This document shows positions 26,388-33,986 of a stretch of 64,000 nt of DNA, one piece after another. The DNA is from Paenarthrobacter histidinolovorans. GTDB lineage: Bacteria; Actinomycetota; Actinomycetes; Actinomycetales; Micrococcaceae. Below the pieces are notes generated by a model. It saw only the letters and a program-made list of their open reading frames with translations, ran no database searches and was not told the DNA's origin. The stretch spans positions 496,001-560,000 of the forward strand of contig NZ_BMPM01000003.1 in NCBI RefSeq assembly GCF_014647595.1. Direction: 5' to 3'. Positions within the stretch are counted from its first letter, which is position 1, and each line of letters opens with the position of its first letter. The position numbers were made by a program, and so were the translations under genes.

Positions 26388-27797
26388 ATGCTGCGCACAG
26401 ATGCTGGGCACGGGTCCTTGGTACAAGGTGGCCTGAGTAAACCTGTCGGACAGAGGGAGGTGCCAAAAATAGTTCCTCTTCCTCAGCATGCACTGCGGGC
26501 CAGGAAAGCCCGGAGGCGGCCGTTGCCAGGGCGCCTCACCGCGTTTGCAGGCATTCTGCTGGTTGCCTTCAGTGCGAGGGAAGCCGTTTCGGCGGCGTCG
26601 CCGCTCCTTGGTCAGATAAGTGCGGACCTCCCGTTTGACACGGTGACCATAGGGATTCTTGGAATGCTGCCTACCGCCGGCTTTGCACTCATGGGCTTCC
26701 TTGCGCTTCCGCTCTTGCGGCGTGTGCCGCTCGAATACCTGTTGCTGGTTGCGATCCTGCTGACAACATTTGGCCAGGTCGGCCGCGCAGCGGGGTGGAA
26801 CGTCCTGGCATTTTTGGTCTTCACGTGTTTCGCCATGCTCGGAATTGGCCTGATCAACGTCGTGGCTCCGCCCCTGATAATGAAGTACTTTCCGGACAGA
26901 ACCGGGATTCTCGCAGCGTGCCACGTCACTCTCCTGGGTGTCAGTACGGCGGTGTCCGCCCAATTTGCCATCCCTTTGGGGACTCTTTACGGCTGGCGGT
27001 TCTCCATAGGCATCTGGGCTTCCCTCAGTGCCTTTGCTGCACTCCCTTGGCTGATTCTTGTGGCCGGGCGGGGCGTTGCCCGCTCGAGGCCCACGCCGGC
27101 GAAGGATAAGGAGCGGCTTGCTGGCAACGCGGCCAAACCTTGGAAATCATCAATCGGCTGGGGGACTGCACTGGTCTTTGCTGGTTGCTCCAGCAATACT
27201 TTTGCGGCTCTCACGTGGCTACCTGCTGTTCTCGTCGACAGAGGGATGAGCCAGGAAGGCGCTGGATCCATGCTGGCGCTGTATTCAATCATTGCTTTGC
27301 CGGTTGCACTCATGGTGCCTGTGGTTGTTGTAAGAATGTCCCGCCCGCTACCTCTGGCCGTGCTGTTTGCCGTCGCTTTTGCAGCAGGTTACGGAGGCAT
27401 TATCTTCGCTCCGCCAGCCTGGGCAGCGGCGTGGGTGGCCATTGCCGGATTAGGCCAAGGTGCCTATTCCTATGCGTTCACCATGATTAACAAGCGAACA
27501 CGAACCCAGTCCGGCTCAGGAAGTTTGTCCGCGTTTGCCCAAGGGACCGGCTACGCTCTAGCAAGCGTCGGGCCGTTCCTTTTCGCGCTTTTACATAGCC
27601 CCGGGAGCGGCTGGCTGCCTTCGTTCGGCATGCTCTGCGCTTGGCTCGTGGTGCTGGTGGTAGGGGCCATCATGGTCAACAAGCCGCGCATGCTTGAAGA
27701 TCACCCGTCTGTGCCCAGGCGGGGTCCCGGAGAAGCACTCGCCAAAGAGACTCCCGATCCCGGGAACCGACACCATGGGGTCCTCGACACCCCATAG
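26388..27797 (+). CDS. MFS carrier, CynX/NimT-like
   Basis: About 469 residues with 12 hydrophobic segments starting at FAGILLVAFSAREAVSAASP, the signature first segment of the cyanate/nitroimidazole-type branch. The start is uncertain: ATG 26388 has AAAGG, GTG 26460 has an adjacent GAGGGAG and would give 445 residues; the first membrane segment begins after both. It lies in the rightward arm between two oxidoreductase genes. Substrate unknown. Confidence 0.78.
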   Translation: MLRTDAGHGSLVQGGLSKPVGQREVPKIVPLPQHALRARKARRRPLPGRLTAFAGILLVAFSAREAVSAASPLLGQISADLPFDTVTIGILGMLPTAGFALMGFLALPLLRRVPLEYLLLVAILLTTFGQVGRAAGWNVLAFLVFTCFAMLGIGLINVVAPPLIMKYFPDRTGILAACHVTLLGVSTAVSAQFAIPLGTLYGWRFSIGIWASLSAFAALPWLILVAGRGVARSRPTPAKDKERLAGNAAKPWKSSIGWGTALVFAGCSSNTFAALTWLPAVLVDRGMSQEGAGSMLALYSIIALPVALMVPVVVVRMSRPLPLAVLFAVAFAAGYGGIIFAPPAWAAAWVAIAGLGQGAYSYAFTMINKRTRTQSGSGSLSAFAQGTGYALASVGPFLFALLHSPGSGWLPSFGMLCAWLVVLVVGAIMVNKPRMLEDHPSVPRRGPGEALAKETPDPGNRHHGVLDTP

Positions 27798-27825
27798 GAC
27801 CCACGAGTTTTTCGCCGCCCATGTA

Positions 27826-27839
27826 CGCAACCGATCTCA
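27826..27839. promoter_or_regulatory. Single LacI-type operator
   Basis: CGCAACCGATCTCA, a 13 of 14 match to the island's site on the minus-strand reading. It lies 32 bp before the start of a short coupled reading frame and the third oxidoreductase gene. Confidence 0.72.
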
Positions 27840-27870
27840 TATTTCTGAAGTAACTCAAAGGAGAGATTTC

Positions 27871-27918
27871 ATGAGTACCTCTTTCGCCTTCGGCCTGATC
27901 TTCGTGGGGCCCGCATGA
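27871..27918 (+). CDS. 15-residue translationally coupled leader frame
   Basis: A strong AAAGGAG precedes ATG 27871. The frame (MSTSFAFGLIFVGPA) ends in TGA overlapping the oxidoreductase start ATGATG. The oxidoreductase has no good ribosome site of its own, so translation probably reaches it by reinitiation. It may be a leader peptide or the stub of a deleted gene. Confidence 0.5.
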   Translation: MSTSFAFGLIFVGPA

Positions 27919-28904
27919 TGACGACGGCGGCACGGTCGCCGCGCGTCGCCGTCGTGGGTGCTGCCGGGTGGGCAGGTTCCCGTCATGCCCGGGCATTCGC
28001 CAAGGTGGGCGCGGATGTTACCTACCTTGTGGAGAAAGACGAGCGGGCGGCGTCGTTGGCCCGTGAGCTGGGAGCGCAGATGGTGCCCGGTATCACGGAG
28101 CTTCCTTCTGATGATCTTGACCTGGTCGTCGTCGCGTTGCCCACCACTTTGCAGCCGGCCATCTGTGCCGATCTGCTGAACCGGGGATTTCGGGTGCTGA
28201 CGGAGAAGCCGGTGGCGGCCGATGCCGATGGTGCAGCCATCATGGCCGCAGCTTCGGGAGTGAACCTACGGCTGATGGTGGGTTACACACTTCACCAGCA
28301 TCCGGCCGTCCCACTTCTCTCCCAGTGGGTCAGAGACAACGACGTGATCGCTGTAAACGTTCGATCAGTCGCGCACAAAGAGAACATCGACTCATGGCGT
28401 GCTGATCCGAAAGAGGGTGGCGTCGCTGTTGTGAATGGCATTCATGCCATTGAACTGGTTTCGTCGTGGTTCGAGGGTGACCCGAAAGTCGTGGCAGCCA
28501 GCGCAAGCAGCAATCTGTATGGGACTGCGGTACCGGAACACGTCGTTTCCACACTCGAATTCCCCTCTGGAGTGGTGTTCTCCTTGCAGAGCTACTGGTC
28601 TCCCTGGCAGGAACCCCAAGGGCTGAACCAGGGGGATTGGAGCCTCAGCATTGATGTTCTGGCCACTGGCGGCCGGATGGTGTGGTCAAACGATTCCCTG
28701 CACGTGTGGGACCGCGACGGCGGACACCAGCAGAAGCACTTCGCGCCGTCCGACCTTTTCCTCCGCCAAGCCGAAGCTGCCCTGAGGTTCTGTAAAGGTG
28801 ACACGCCTCCGGTGACATTCGCCCAAGCGCTTCGCGCCACTGAAATCGCCGATGCGGTCAGGATAGCGGCTGCCTCGGCCGCCGGGGAGGTACCAGCCTC
28901 CTAA
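27915..28904 (+). CDS. Gfo/Idh/MocA-family oxidoreductase
   Basis: 329 residues: VAVVGAAGWAGSRHA cofactor motif, VLTEKPVAAD with the expected lysine, and GGVAVVNGIHAIELVS with the histidine. The third member of this family in the island, heading a transcription unit with an SDR and a VOC protein behind a single LacI-type site. Two ATGs (27915, 27918) are possible; coupling to the upstream short frame favours the first. Confidence 0.86.
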   Translation: MMTTAARSPRVAVVGAAGWAGSRHARAFAKVGADVTYLVEKDERAASLARELGAQMVPGITELPSDDLDLVVVALPTTLQPAICADLLNRGFRVLTEKPVAADADGAAIMAAASGVNLRLMVGYTLHQHPAVPLLSQWVRDNDVIAVNVRSVAHKENIDSWRADPKEGGVAVVNGIHAIELVSSWFEGDPKVVAASASSNLYGTAVPEHVVSTLEFPSGVVFSLQSYWSPWQEPQGLNQGDWSLSIDVLATGGRMVWSNDSLHVWDRDGGHQQKHFAPSDLFLRQAEAALRFCKGDTPPVTFAQALRATEIADAVRIAAASAAGEVPAS

Positions 28905-28966
28905 GCGTCATCAAAACCGAACACACGACAACCGGCAGACCCGTGCAGTATCGAGTTAGGAAGAAC

Positions 28967-29041
28967 ATGAAACAAGCACCTCACGCCCTGAACACAGGAG
29001 CATTGGAGTCAAGCTACGGCCAGAGCGGAGAAAACCGATGA
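28967..29041 (+). CDS. 24-residue translationally coupled short frame
   Basis: ATG 28967 follows TTAGGAAG. The 24-residue frame stops with TGA overlapping the SDR start (ATGA). It has no recognisable family and no hydrophobic stretch. The SDR also has its own GGAG, so coupling is possible but not required. It resembles an internally deleted gene or a leader. Confidence 0.35.
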   Translation: MKQAPHALNTGALESSYGQSGENR

Positions 29042-29787
29042 GCCTCACAGACCAGGTAGTTCTGGTAACCGGATCAAGCGGAGGAATCGGCAATGCTGCG
29101 GTCAGCGCATTCATAGCCGCAGGTGCCATGGTCATCGGTGCCGACCGTTCGCCCAAAGAGGACCAGTCCCTGGAGGCGTTTTACCCCCTCGACATCACCT
29201 CGGAAGAACAATGCGCAACAGTCATACATGACATCGAGGTCAAATACGGCCGTGTCGATGTCCTCGTGCACGCCGCCGGAGTGCTTGGTCCCACCCCGGA
29301 CATCTTGGAAACAACCACCGAAGAGTTCGACTCCATCTTGAGGATCAACGCCACCGCGACCTTCACGATGGTCCGGGAGACCGCCAAATCCATGCTTGCG
29401 ACCGGCACAGCCGGCGCCATTGTGGTTCTTTCCTCTGTTGCGGCCAAAGAATCACGCCTCAACTACCTGCCCTACAACGCGAGCAAGCTCGCCGTCCTTC
29501 ACATCATGTGGTCCTTTGCCGAACTGCTCGGACCCAACGGCATCTCCGTGAATGCGATCGCACCAGGACCGGTAAACACACCCATGTGGGCGCAATTTGC
29601 CCGGGACTCCGGCCCGGACGCAGCAGCAAACCGAGCGAAGCGGGCAGCGCAGCTGCCGATGCGCCGGTTCGCCGAACCCGATGAAGTTGCTCGGGCCATC
29701 CTGTTCCTTTCAGATCCCGACAACCGCTACATCACGGGGGTGTCCTTGGATGTGGCCGGCGGGGCACATCTGGGAATAGGAACCTAA
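29038..29787 (+). CDS. Short-chain dehydrogenase/reductase (SDR)
   Basis: 249 residues: VTGSSGGIGN cofactor motif, HAAGVLG, YNASK catalytic pair in YLPYNASKLAV, and SLDVAGGAHLG at the end. ATG 29038 is preceded by GCGGAGAAAACC. It follows the third Gfo/Idh/MocA gene and precedes a VOC gene in the same rightward unit; a second sugar or keto-intermediate dehydrogenase is likely. Confidence 0.85.
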   Translation: MSLTDQVVLVTGSSGGIGNAAVSAFIAAGAMVIGADRSPKEDQSLEAFYPLDITSEEQCATVIHDIEVKYGRVDVLVHAAGVLGPTPDILETTTEEFDSILRINATATFTMVRETAKSMLATGTAGAIVVLSSVAAKESRLNYLPYNASKLAVLHIMWSFAELLGPNGISVNAIAPGPVNTPMWAQFARDSGPDAAANRAKRAAQLPMRRFAEPDEVARAILFLSDPDNRYITGVSLDVAGGAHLGIGT

Positions 29788-29838
29788 GCAATTCAGCAAT
29801 CAGCGGCGAGTCCTCGCTATCTACCAAGGAGACACATC

Positions 29839-30291
29839 ATGCGACATCATCACACTGCCCTGCACGTCACGGATATGGAGCGCAGCGAGCGTTTCTATGT
29901 GGACGGCCTCGGACTGGAGCGTTTGGATGCGTGGACGTCGGGACCATACATCGGCGACCTTTATGGCCGTCCCGACGTTAAAGTCAGGGCCATGCTTCTC
30001 GGTACCCGTGACGGATCGTTTCGGCTGGAACTCGCCCATGCAGAGCCGCTGCTGCCTGCCGTCAACCCATCGGAGGCACAGCCGGGCACGGCCCACCTTG
30101 CCTTTACAGATATTGATGTTCGGCAGGTTTACGCCAGGATGACGGCGCTTGGTTACGGAGCGGTTTCTGAACCCGTTGCGCCGAGTTCAGGCCCCATTGC
30201 AGGCGGGTGGCTGGTTTACCTCCTGGATCCTGACGGAAATCGCGTGGAACTGATTCAGCCGCCGGACTGGCGCTCGGGCGAGGAGTCATAA
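29839..30291 (+). CDS. VOC/glyoxalase-fold protein
   Basis: 150 residues: HHHTALHVTDMERSERFYVDGLG opens the first module and LLDPDGNRVELIQPP closes the second, with His and Glu positions of a glyoxalase/dioxygenase-type metal site. ATG 29839 has AAGGAG nine bases before. Last gene of the rightward arm, followed by two hairpins. The reaction is not predictable from this alone. Confidence 0.82.
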   Translation: MRHHHTALHVTDMERSERFYVDGLGLERLDAWTSGPYIGDLYGRPDVKVRAMLLGTRDGSFRLELAHAEPLLPAVNPSEAQPGTAHLAFTDIDVRQVYARMTALGYGAVSEPVAPSSGPIAGGWLVYLLDPDGNRVELIQPPDWRSGEES

Positions 30292-30307
30292 GTCGCTCGC
30301 TCAGCTG

Positions 30308-30339
30308 GTGGGTGGGCAGGTTTCATCCTGCTCACCCAC
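30308..30339. terminator. Hairpin after VOC gene
   Basis: A 13-bp stem with one G-T pair, GTGGGTGGGCAGG / CCTGCTCACCCAC around TTTCAT. Sits between convergent units. Confidence 0.5.
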
Positions 30340-30370
30340 AGTGCACACAGGAACTTCCGTTGTAGCCCAA

Positions 30371-30412
30371 TGCAGGCCCCGTGAGCCGTCGGAAACGGTC
30401 ACGGGGCCTGCA
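30371..30412. terminator. Strong bidirectional hairpin between convergent units
   Basis: A 17-bp stem with a single bulged G (TGCAGGCCCCGTGA side with its complement ending GGCCTGCA), loop CGGAA. It separates the VOC gene from the convergent ABC permease gene and is followed by a T-rich ATTCTGTGTTGTT. Confidence 0.7.
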
Positions 30413-30452
30413 TTCTGTGTTGTTGGAGAGTGCGGCTGAACGGTTGCTCCAG

Positions 30453-31313
30453 CTACCCCTTGACACCACCGGACGTCATGCCTGCAACAAACCAGCGTTG
30501 AAATGCCAGGAAGATCGCAAGAACAGGGACGAAGGCAACCACAATGAATGCGGCGAAGAGTCCCCAGAAGCTGCCGAAACCAGTGGTTATGTAACGCACT
30601 ATGCCGTTTTGCACGGTCTTCATGTCTTCCGTGGTGGCCAGGACGGTGCCCACCAGGAAGTCATTCCAAACAAATACGAAGATGAAGATGGCCACCGCGG
30701 CGATGCCCGGACGGATGAGCGGAAGGATGATGCGCCACAGGATTTGCATGCGGGAGCAGCCATCAATTGCTGCCGCTTCCTCGATTTCGACGGGTATGTT
30801 CTCGATGAAATTGCGCAGAAACAGGATGGTTTGTCCACAGATGATTGCGGTGTAGACGACGATCATCATGGGGTAAGTGTTGATCAATGCCGTTTTGACA
30901 AACATGGAGTACAGCGCGATAAAGACGACGATCGCCGGGACCATGGACAGGACCAGAATCCCTGTCATCAGAGTTTCCATGCGGCGACTCCGGTACCTGG
31001 TGGCCACATACGCTGCAGGGATGCAAATGACCAGGGCGAGGACGATGGAGCCGCCGGCGTAGATGAGGGAGTTTGCGAAGAAGCGGAAGTTGGTCGACGT
31101 CAGAAGACCAACATAGCCTTCGGATGAGAATGGGGCAGGTATCCACCGTGGGGGGAATTCCAGTGTGCCCGAAGCGGTCTTGAGCGACGTCGACACAATC
31201 CAGGCTACTGGCGGGAGTACCACTGCGGCCGAAAGTATGATGTACGTCCAGGCCGGAACGGCCCGAAGCAAATTGCCTATGCGTCGCTGGCGGCGAGGGG
31301 TTGTGGTGCTCAC
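30453..31313 (-). CDS. CUT1 sugar ABC transporter permease (MalG type)
   Basis: 286 residues, six membrane segments, with the EAA loop [24 protein letters not shown] (near 185-208) that contacts the ATPase. GTG 31313 is the start, with GGAAGGA before it and a GTGA overlap with the preceding permease stop. Inner-membrane half of a carbohydrate importer; no ATPase gene is present here, so a shared MsmK-type ATPase elsewhere must power it (inference). Confidence 0.9.
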   Translation of the reverse strand: MSTTTPRRQRRIGNLLRAVPAWTYIILSAAVVLPPVAWIVSTSLKTASGTLEFPPRWIPAPFSSEGYVGLLTSTNFRFFANSLIYAGGSIVLALVICIPAAYVATRYRSRRMETLMTGILVLSMVPAIVVFIALYSMFVKTALINTYPMMIVVYTAIICGQTILFLRNFIENIPVEIEEAAAIDGCSRMQILWRIILPLIRPGIAAVAIFIFVFVWNDFLVGTVLATTEDMKTVQNGIVRYITTGFGSFWGLFAAFIVVAFVPVLAIFLAFQRWFVAGMTSGGVKG

Positions 31314-32242
31314 AGGCTTTCCTTCCGTCGGAAGCGAATGGCGACGAGAGTCAGGGCGATGTTGACGGCGAAAAGCAGGATTGCCGTTGCCGAGGCTCCG
31401 GAGAGATCGAATTTGTCGAACATTTGGTTGTAAACCCGCATGGACAAAGTTTCCGTAGAGCCGATGGGACCTCCTCTGGTGGTGACCAGGATGATGGTGA
31501 CCATCTGCACGTAGAGCATGAGGAGAACCACTACGACCGACACTATGGTGTTTCGCAAGTAGGGCAGGGTTATGTTGACGAACTGGTGCCAGATGCCGCC
31601 TCCGTCCATTTTGAGGCTTTCGCGGAGCTCCTCAGGAATTGTTTGAAGGGCGCCCAGGAAAAGGAGCATGGCTTGAGGGTAGGACCACCAAGCCGTCATC
31701 AACGTAACTGCAACGAGGGCGCTGGCAGGTGACGAAAACACATCGGTTGGCCCGAATCCGAGGGACTTGGTAATAGCTGAGGCAGGACCGTAATTGGGAT
31801 TGAGGAACCACAGCCAGATTGTTCCTGCAGTGGCCTGGGACATCAGCCAAGGCAGCAGAAAGAGGCTCCGGACCGAACGTGTGAAGCGGTGGAGGTTGTT
31901 GAGCACGATTGCAGACAGAAGTCCCGCGGGCAGGGCTATCACCAATGCACCAAGCGAGAAAACCAACGTCGTCCAGATGCGGCTCGGCAAGTCTGAATCC
32001 GAGAACAGTCGAACAAAGGAATTGAGACCGGAGAATTTGCCGATCTGGTAATAGGACGTCTCGTGAAGGGCCGTCCACGCTGTGTAGATGAGCGGTCCCA
32101 CAAAGACGAAGAGGAAGACGGCGCTGACGGGGAGGACGTAGAGCCATACCATTCGATCCCTACGGGCACGGCGGGAAACCTGGGTGCTTGAGGGTGATGC
32201 CACGGCATTGCGTTGGCTGCGGGTGGGGCTTTCTGTTGACAT
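31310..32242 (-). CDS. CUT1 sugar ABC transporter permease (MalF/UgpA type)
   Basis: 310 residues: six membrane segments starting around WLYVLPVSAVFLFVFV, an unusual EAA loop IPEELRESLKMDGGGIWHQF, and a basic N-terminus. ATG 32242 follows GGAAGGA. It pairs with the MalG-type permease, overlapping it by four bases, and lies 55 bp after the binding-protein gene. Confidence 0.9.
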   Translation of the reverse strand: MSTESPTRSQRNAVASPSSTQVSRRARRDRMVWLYVLPVSAVFLFVFVGPLIYTAWTALHETSYYQIGKFSGLNSFVRLFSDSDLPSRIWTTLVFSLGALVIALPAGLLSAIVLNNLHRFTRSVRSLFLLPWLMSQATAGTIWLWFLNPNYGPASAITKSLGFGPTDVFSSPASALVAVTLMTAWWSYPQAMLLFLGALQTIPEELRESLKMDGGGIWHQFVNITLPYLRNTIVSVVVVLLMLYVQMVTIILVTTRGGPIGSTETLSMRVYNQMFDKFDLSGASATAILLFAVNIALTLVAIRFRRKESL

Positions 32243-32297
32243 TTTCTGTTCCTTCCGAGGGGAGCCTGATGTCTCAGGCCCCCCTGGTATGGGGCGG

Positions 32298-33554
32298 CTA
32301 CTTCTTGTTGGCCGCATCCTGGGCGGAACGAATGAAGTCGTTGCCTGATGAACCGTTCAGCGTCAGCTTCTGCCCGGCTTGGGAGAGGCCAGTGGCAAGC
32401 GCTGTCCATGTGTTGGAATACGTGCGTGGTTCACTGTTGGTCTTGACGTAGGCTGCGATGTCGTTGACGGTCTTTGCTTCGGGAGTGGAGAAGAACGGTT
32501 GCTCGTAGGTGGCCGCACGTGTGGGTACCTCGCCTCCGGTTGCCATCAGGGCGCCCGCTTCCGGCCCGGTCATGTACTCGATGAACTTCCAGGCGGCCTC
32601 AGTGTTCTTGCTGCCATTGCCTATGCCCAGGGTCCACCCAATGGTGGTACCTGTCGTATCGCCGGTACTGGCTTTAGGCAAGGCTGTCCACTTGAGGTCC
32701 TTGTTCTGGGAGCCGAAAGAAACCGCCCGTTCGGTGCCCAAAACTGCCATGGCGACGGTGCCGCTCGCCATGCCATCAGCTACGGTGCCGTACGTGTCTG
32801 ATACGACGTTGCTACCCAGGGCCTTGGCATCCCTGAGCTTGGCGAGGAAGTTGCCAAATTCGTTGCCTTTGTCCGTCGCGAAATCCGCTTGTCCATCTTT
32901 GTTCCAGATTTCCTGGTCAACCTGTGACATGAAGCAGTTGAAGAAGGTGCTGACGATCGCCGAGTTGTCCGTGTCGGAGAAACCGGTGCCGAAGCCGGTA
33001 TAACCAGCGGCAGCGGCTTTCTTGGCAACTTCAACAACCTCGTCGTAGGTGGTGGGAACGGTCGCGCCGATCTGGTTCAGGATCTTTTCGTTGTAGTAAA
33101 GGGCACAGGTTCGGTACTCGTAAGGCACGGCGACGGGTTTACCGTCTGGGCCAGCAAGAGTGTCGGTTGGACGCAGCCAGTCGGTCACCTTTGAAGCAGA
33201 ATCAGGCAGCGGGGAGTAGACGCCGGCAGAGGCCATCTGGGGAACGACTGGAGTGAACATCTTGAAGACGTCGGGGGCCTGGCCTGCTGCCGCGGCTTGA
33301 GGCAGTCTGTTCAACATGTCGCCCAGGGAAACAACGGAGAGGTTGATCTTGATGTCCGGGTTTGCCGCCTCAAATTTGGCAATGTTCTCCTTCAAGGCCT
33401 TTGACCGGGGGTTGGCCTGGCTGGGATCGAGGAAGTCCCAATAGTTCAGCGTCACGGGCCCCTGGGGTTCCGAGGCTGAGGGCGAGCAGCCACTGAGGGC
33501 AAGGCTGGCTACGACGGCTGTTACGAGCGCCAAGCCCCATCGCTTTTTGATCAT
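32298..33554 (-). CDS. Sugar ABC transporter substrate-binding lipoprotein
   Basis: 418 residues. The signal peptide ends in the lipobox LALSGC (cysteine near residue 22), so it is a membrane-anchored lipoprotein. The mature part has the extracellular solute-binding family 1 pattern: LNYWDF, WTALPK, and repeated aromatic positions. ATG 33554 is chosen over the longer frame because AGGAGAAATTC precedes it. First gene of the importer operon, behind three LacI-type operator copies and a separate palindrome. Confidence 0.9.
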   Translation of the reverse strand: MIKKRWGLALVTAVVASLALSGCSPSASEPQGPVTLNYWDFLDPSQANPRSKALKENIAKFEAANPDIKINLSVVSLGDMLNRLPQAAAAGQAPDVFKMFTPVVPQMASAGVYSPLPDSASKVTDWLRPTDTLAGPDGKPVAVPYEYRTCALYYNEKILNQIGATVPTTYDEVVEVAKKAAAAGYTGFGTGFSDTDNSAIVSTFFNCFMSQVDQEIWNKDGQADFATDKGNEFGNFLAKLRDAKALGSNVVSDTYGTVADGMASGTVAMAVLGTERAVSFGSQNKDLKWTALPKASTGDTTGTTIGWTLGIGNGSKNTEAAWKFIEYMTGPEAGALMATGGEVPTRAATYEQPFFSTPEAKTVNDIAAYVKTNSEPRTYSNTWTALATGLSQAGQKLTLNGSSGNDFIRSAQDAANKK

Positions 33555-33646
33555 GAATTTCTCCTGTGAACGGGTTTGCTGATGCGGGAGCATGCCGTGC
33601 TCAAGCGACGCGTGCTAAATGCGGACAACAACGGTCGGGAGAAGTC

Positions 33647-33663
33647 GATTTGATCATCAAATC
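33647..33663. promoter_or_regulatory. Perfect palindrome before the importer operon
   Basis: GATTTGATCATCAAATC: 8-bp arms around a single base. It is unrelated in sequence to the LacI-type sites just beside it and lies about 95 bp before the binding-protein start; it may be the site of a second regulator. Confidence 0.5.
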
Positions 33664-33670
33664 TCTCCTT

Positions 33671-33684
33671 TGAGATCGGTTGCA
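33671..33684. promoter_or_regulatory. LacI-type operator, importer promoter, copy 1
   Basis: Exact TGAGATCGGTTGCA, eight bases from the palindrome on one side and sixteen bases before a tandem pair on the other. Confidence 0.75.
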
Positions 33685-33700
33685 TTTTACGAACTAGCAG

Positions 33701-33727
33701 TGAGATCGGTTGCTGAGATCGGTTGCA
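33701..33727. promoter_or_regulatory. Tandem LacI-type operators, importer promoter
   Basis: Abutting copies at 33701-33713 and 33714-33727, the same tandem arrangement as at 20416-20442. Confidence 0.75.
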
Positions 33728-33986
33728 CTAAATTTAGAGCCGACGGATGACTCTGTCAAGGAAAGATTTGAGATGGGTGCCAAGGCGCCGAAAGTTCGTG
33801 AGCAGGCGGGGCTGCATGCCACCTTAAGTGGCCTGCCCAGGACGGACATGGCCCTCGCTGAAGGATGCATGCCCGCCCATGGCGATAGGTGTTCAGACCT
33901 GACCCCAAGGCCACAAGGGCTGGGAGCCAGAGTCTGCAGATGGACGATATCGGGCGGGACTCTGTCGTCCCCCCGGTCGAAGTGGA
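33728..33986. other. Intergenic stretch between two leftward operons
   Basis: No gene recognised. A short hairpin GCCAC-CTTAA-GTGGC near 33819-33833 may end transcription of the aminotransferase operon to its right. An open frame runs through here but looks random. Confidence 0.4.
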
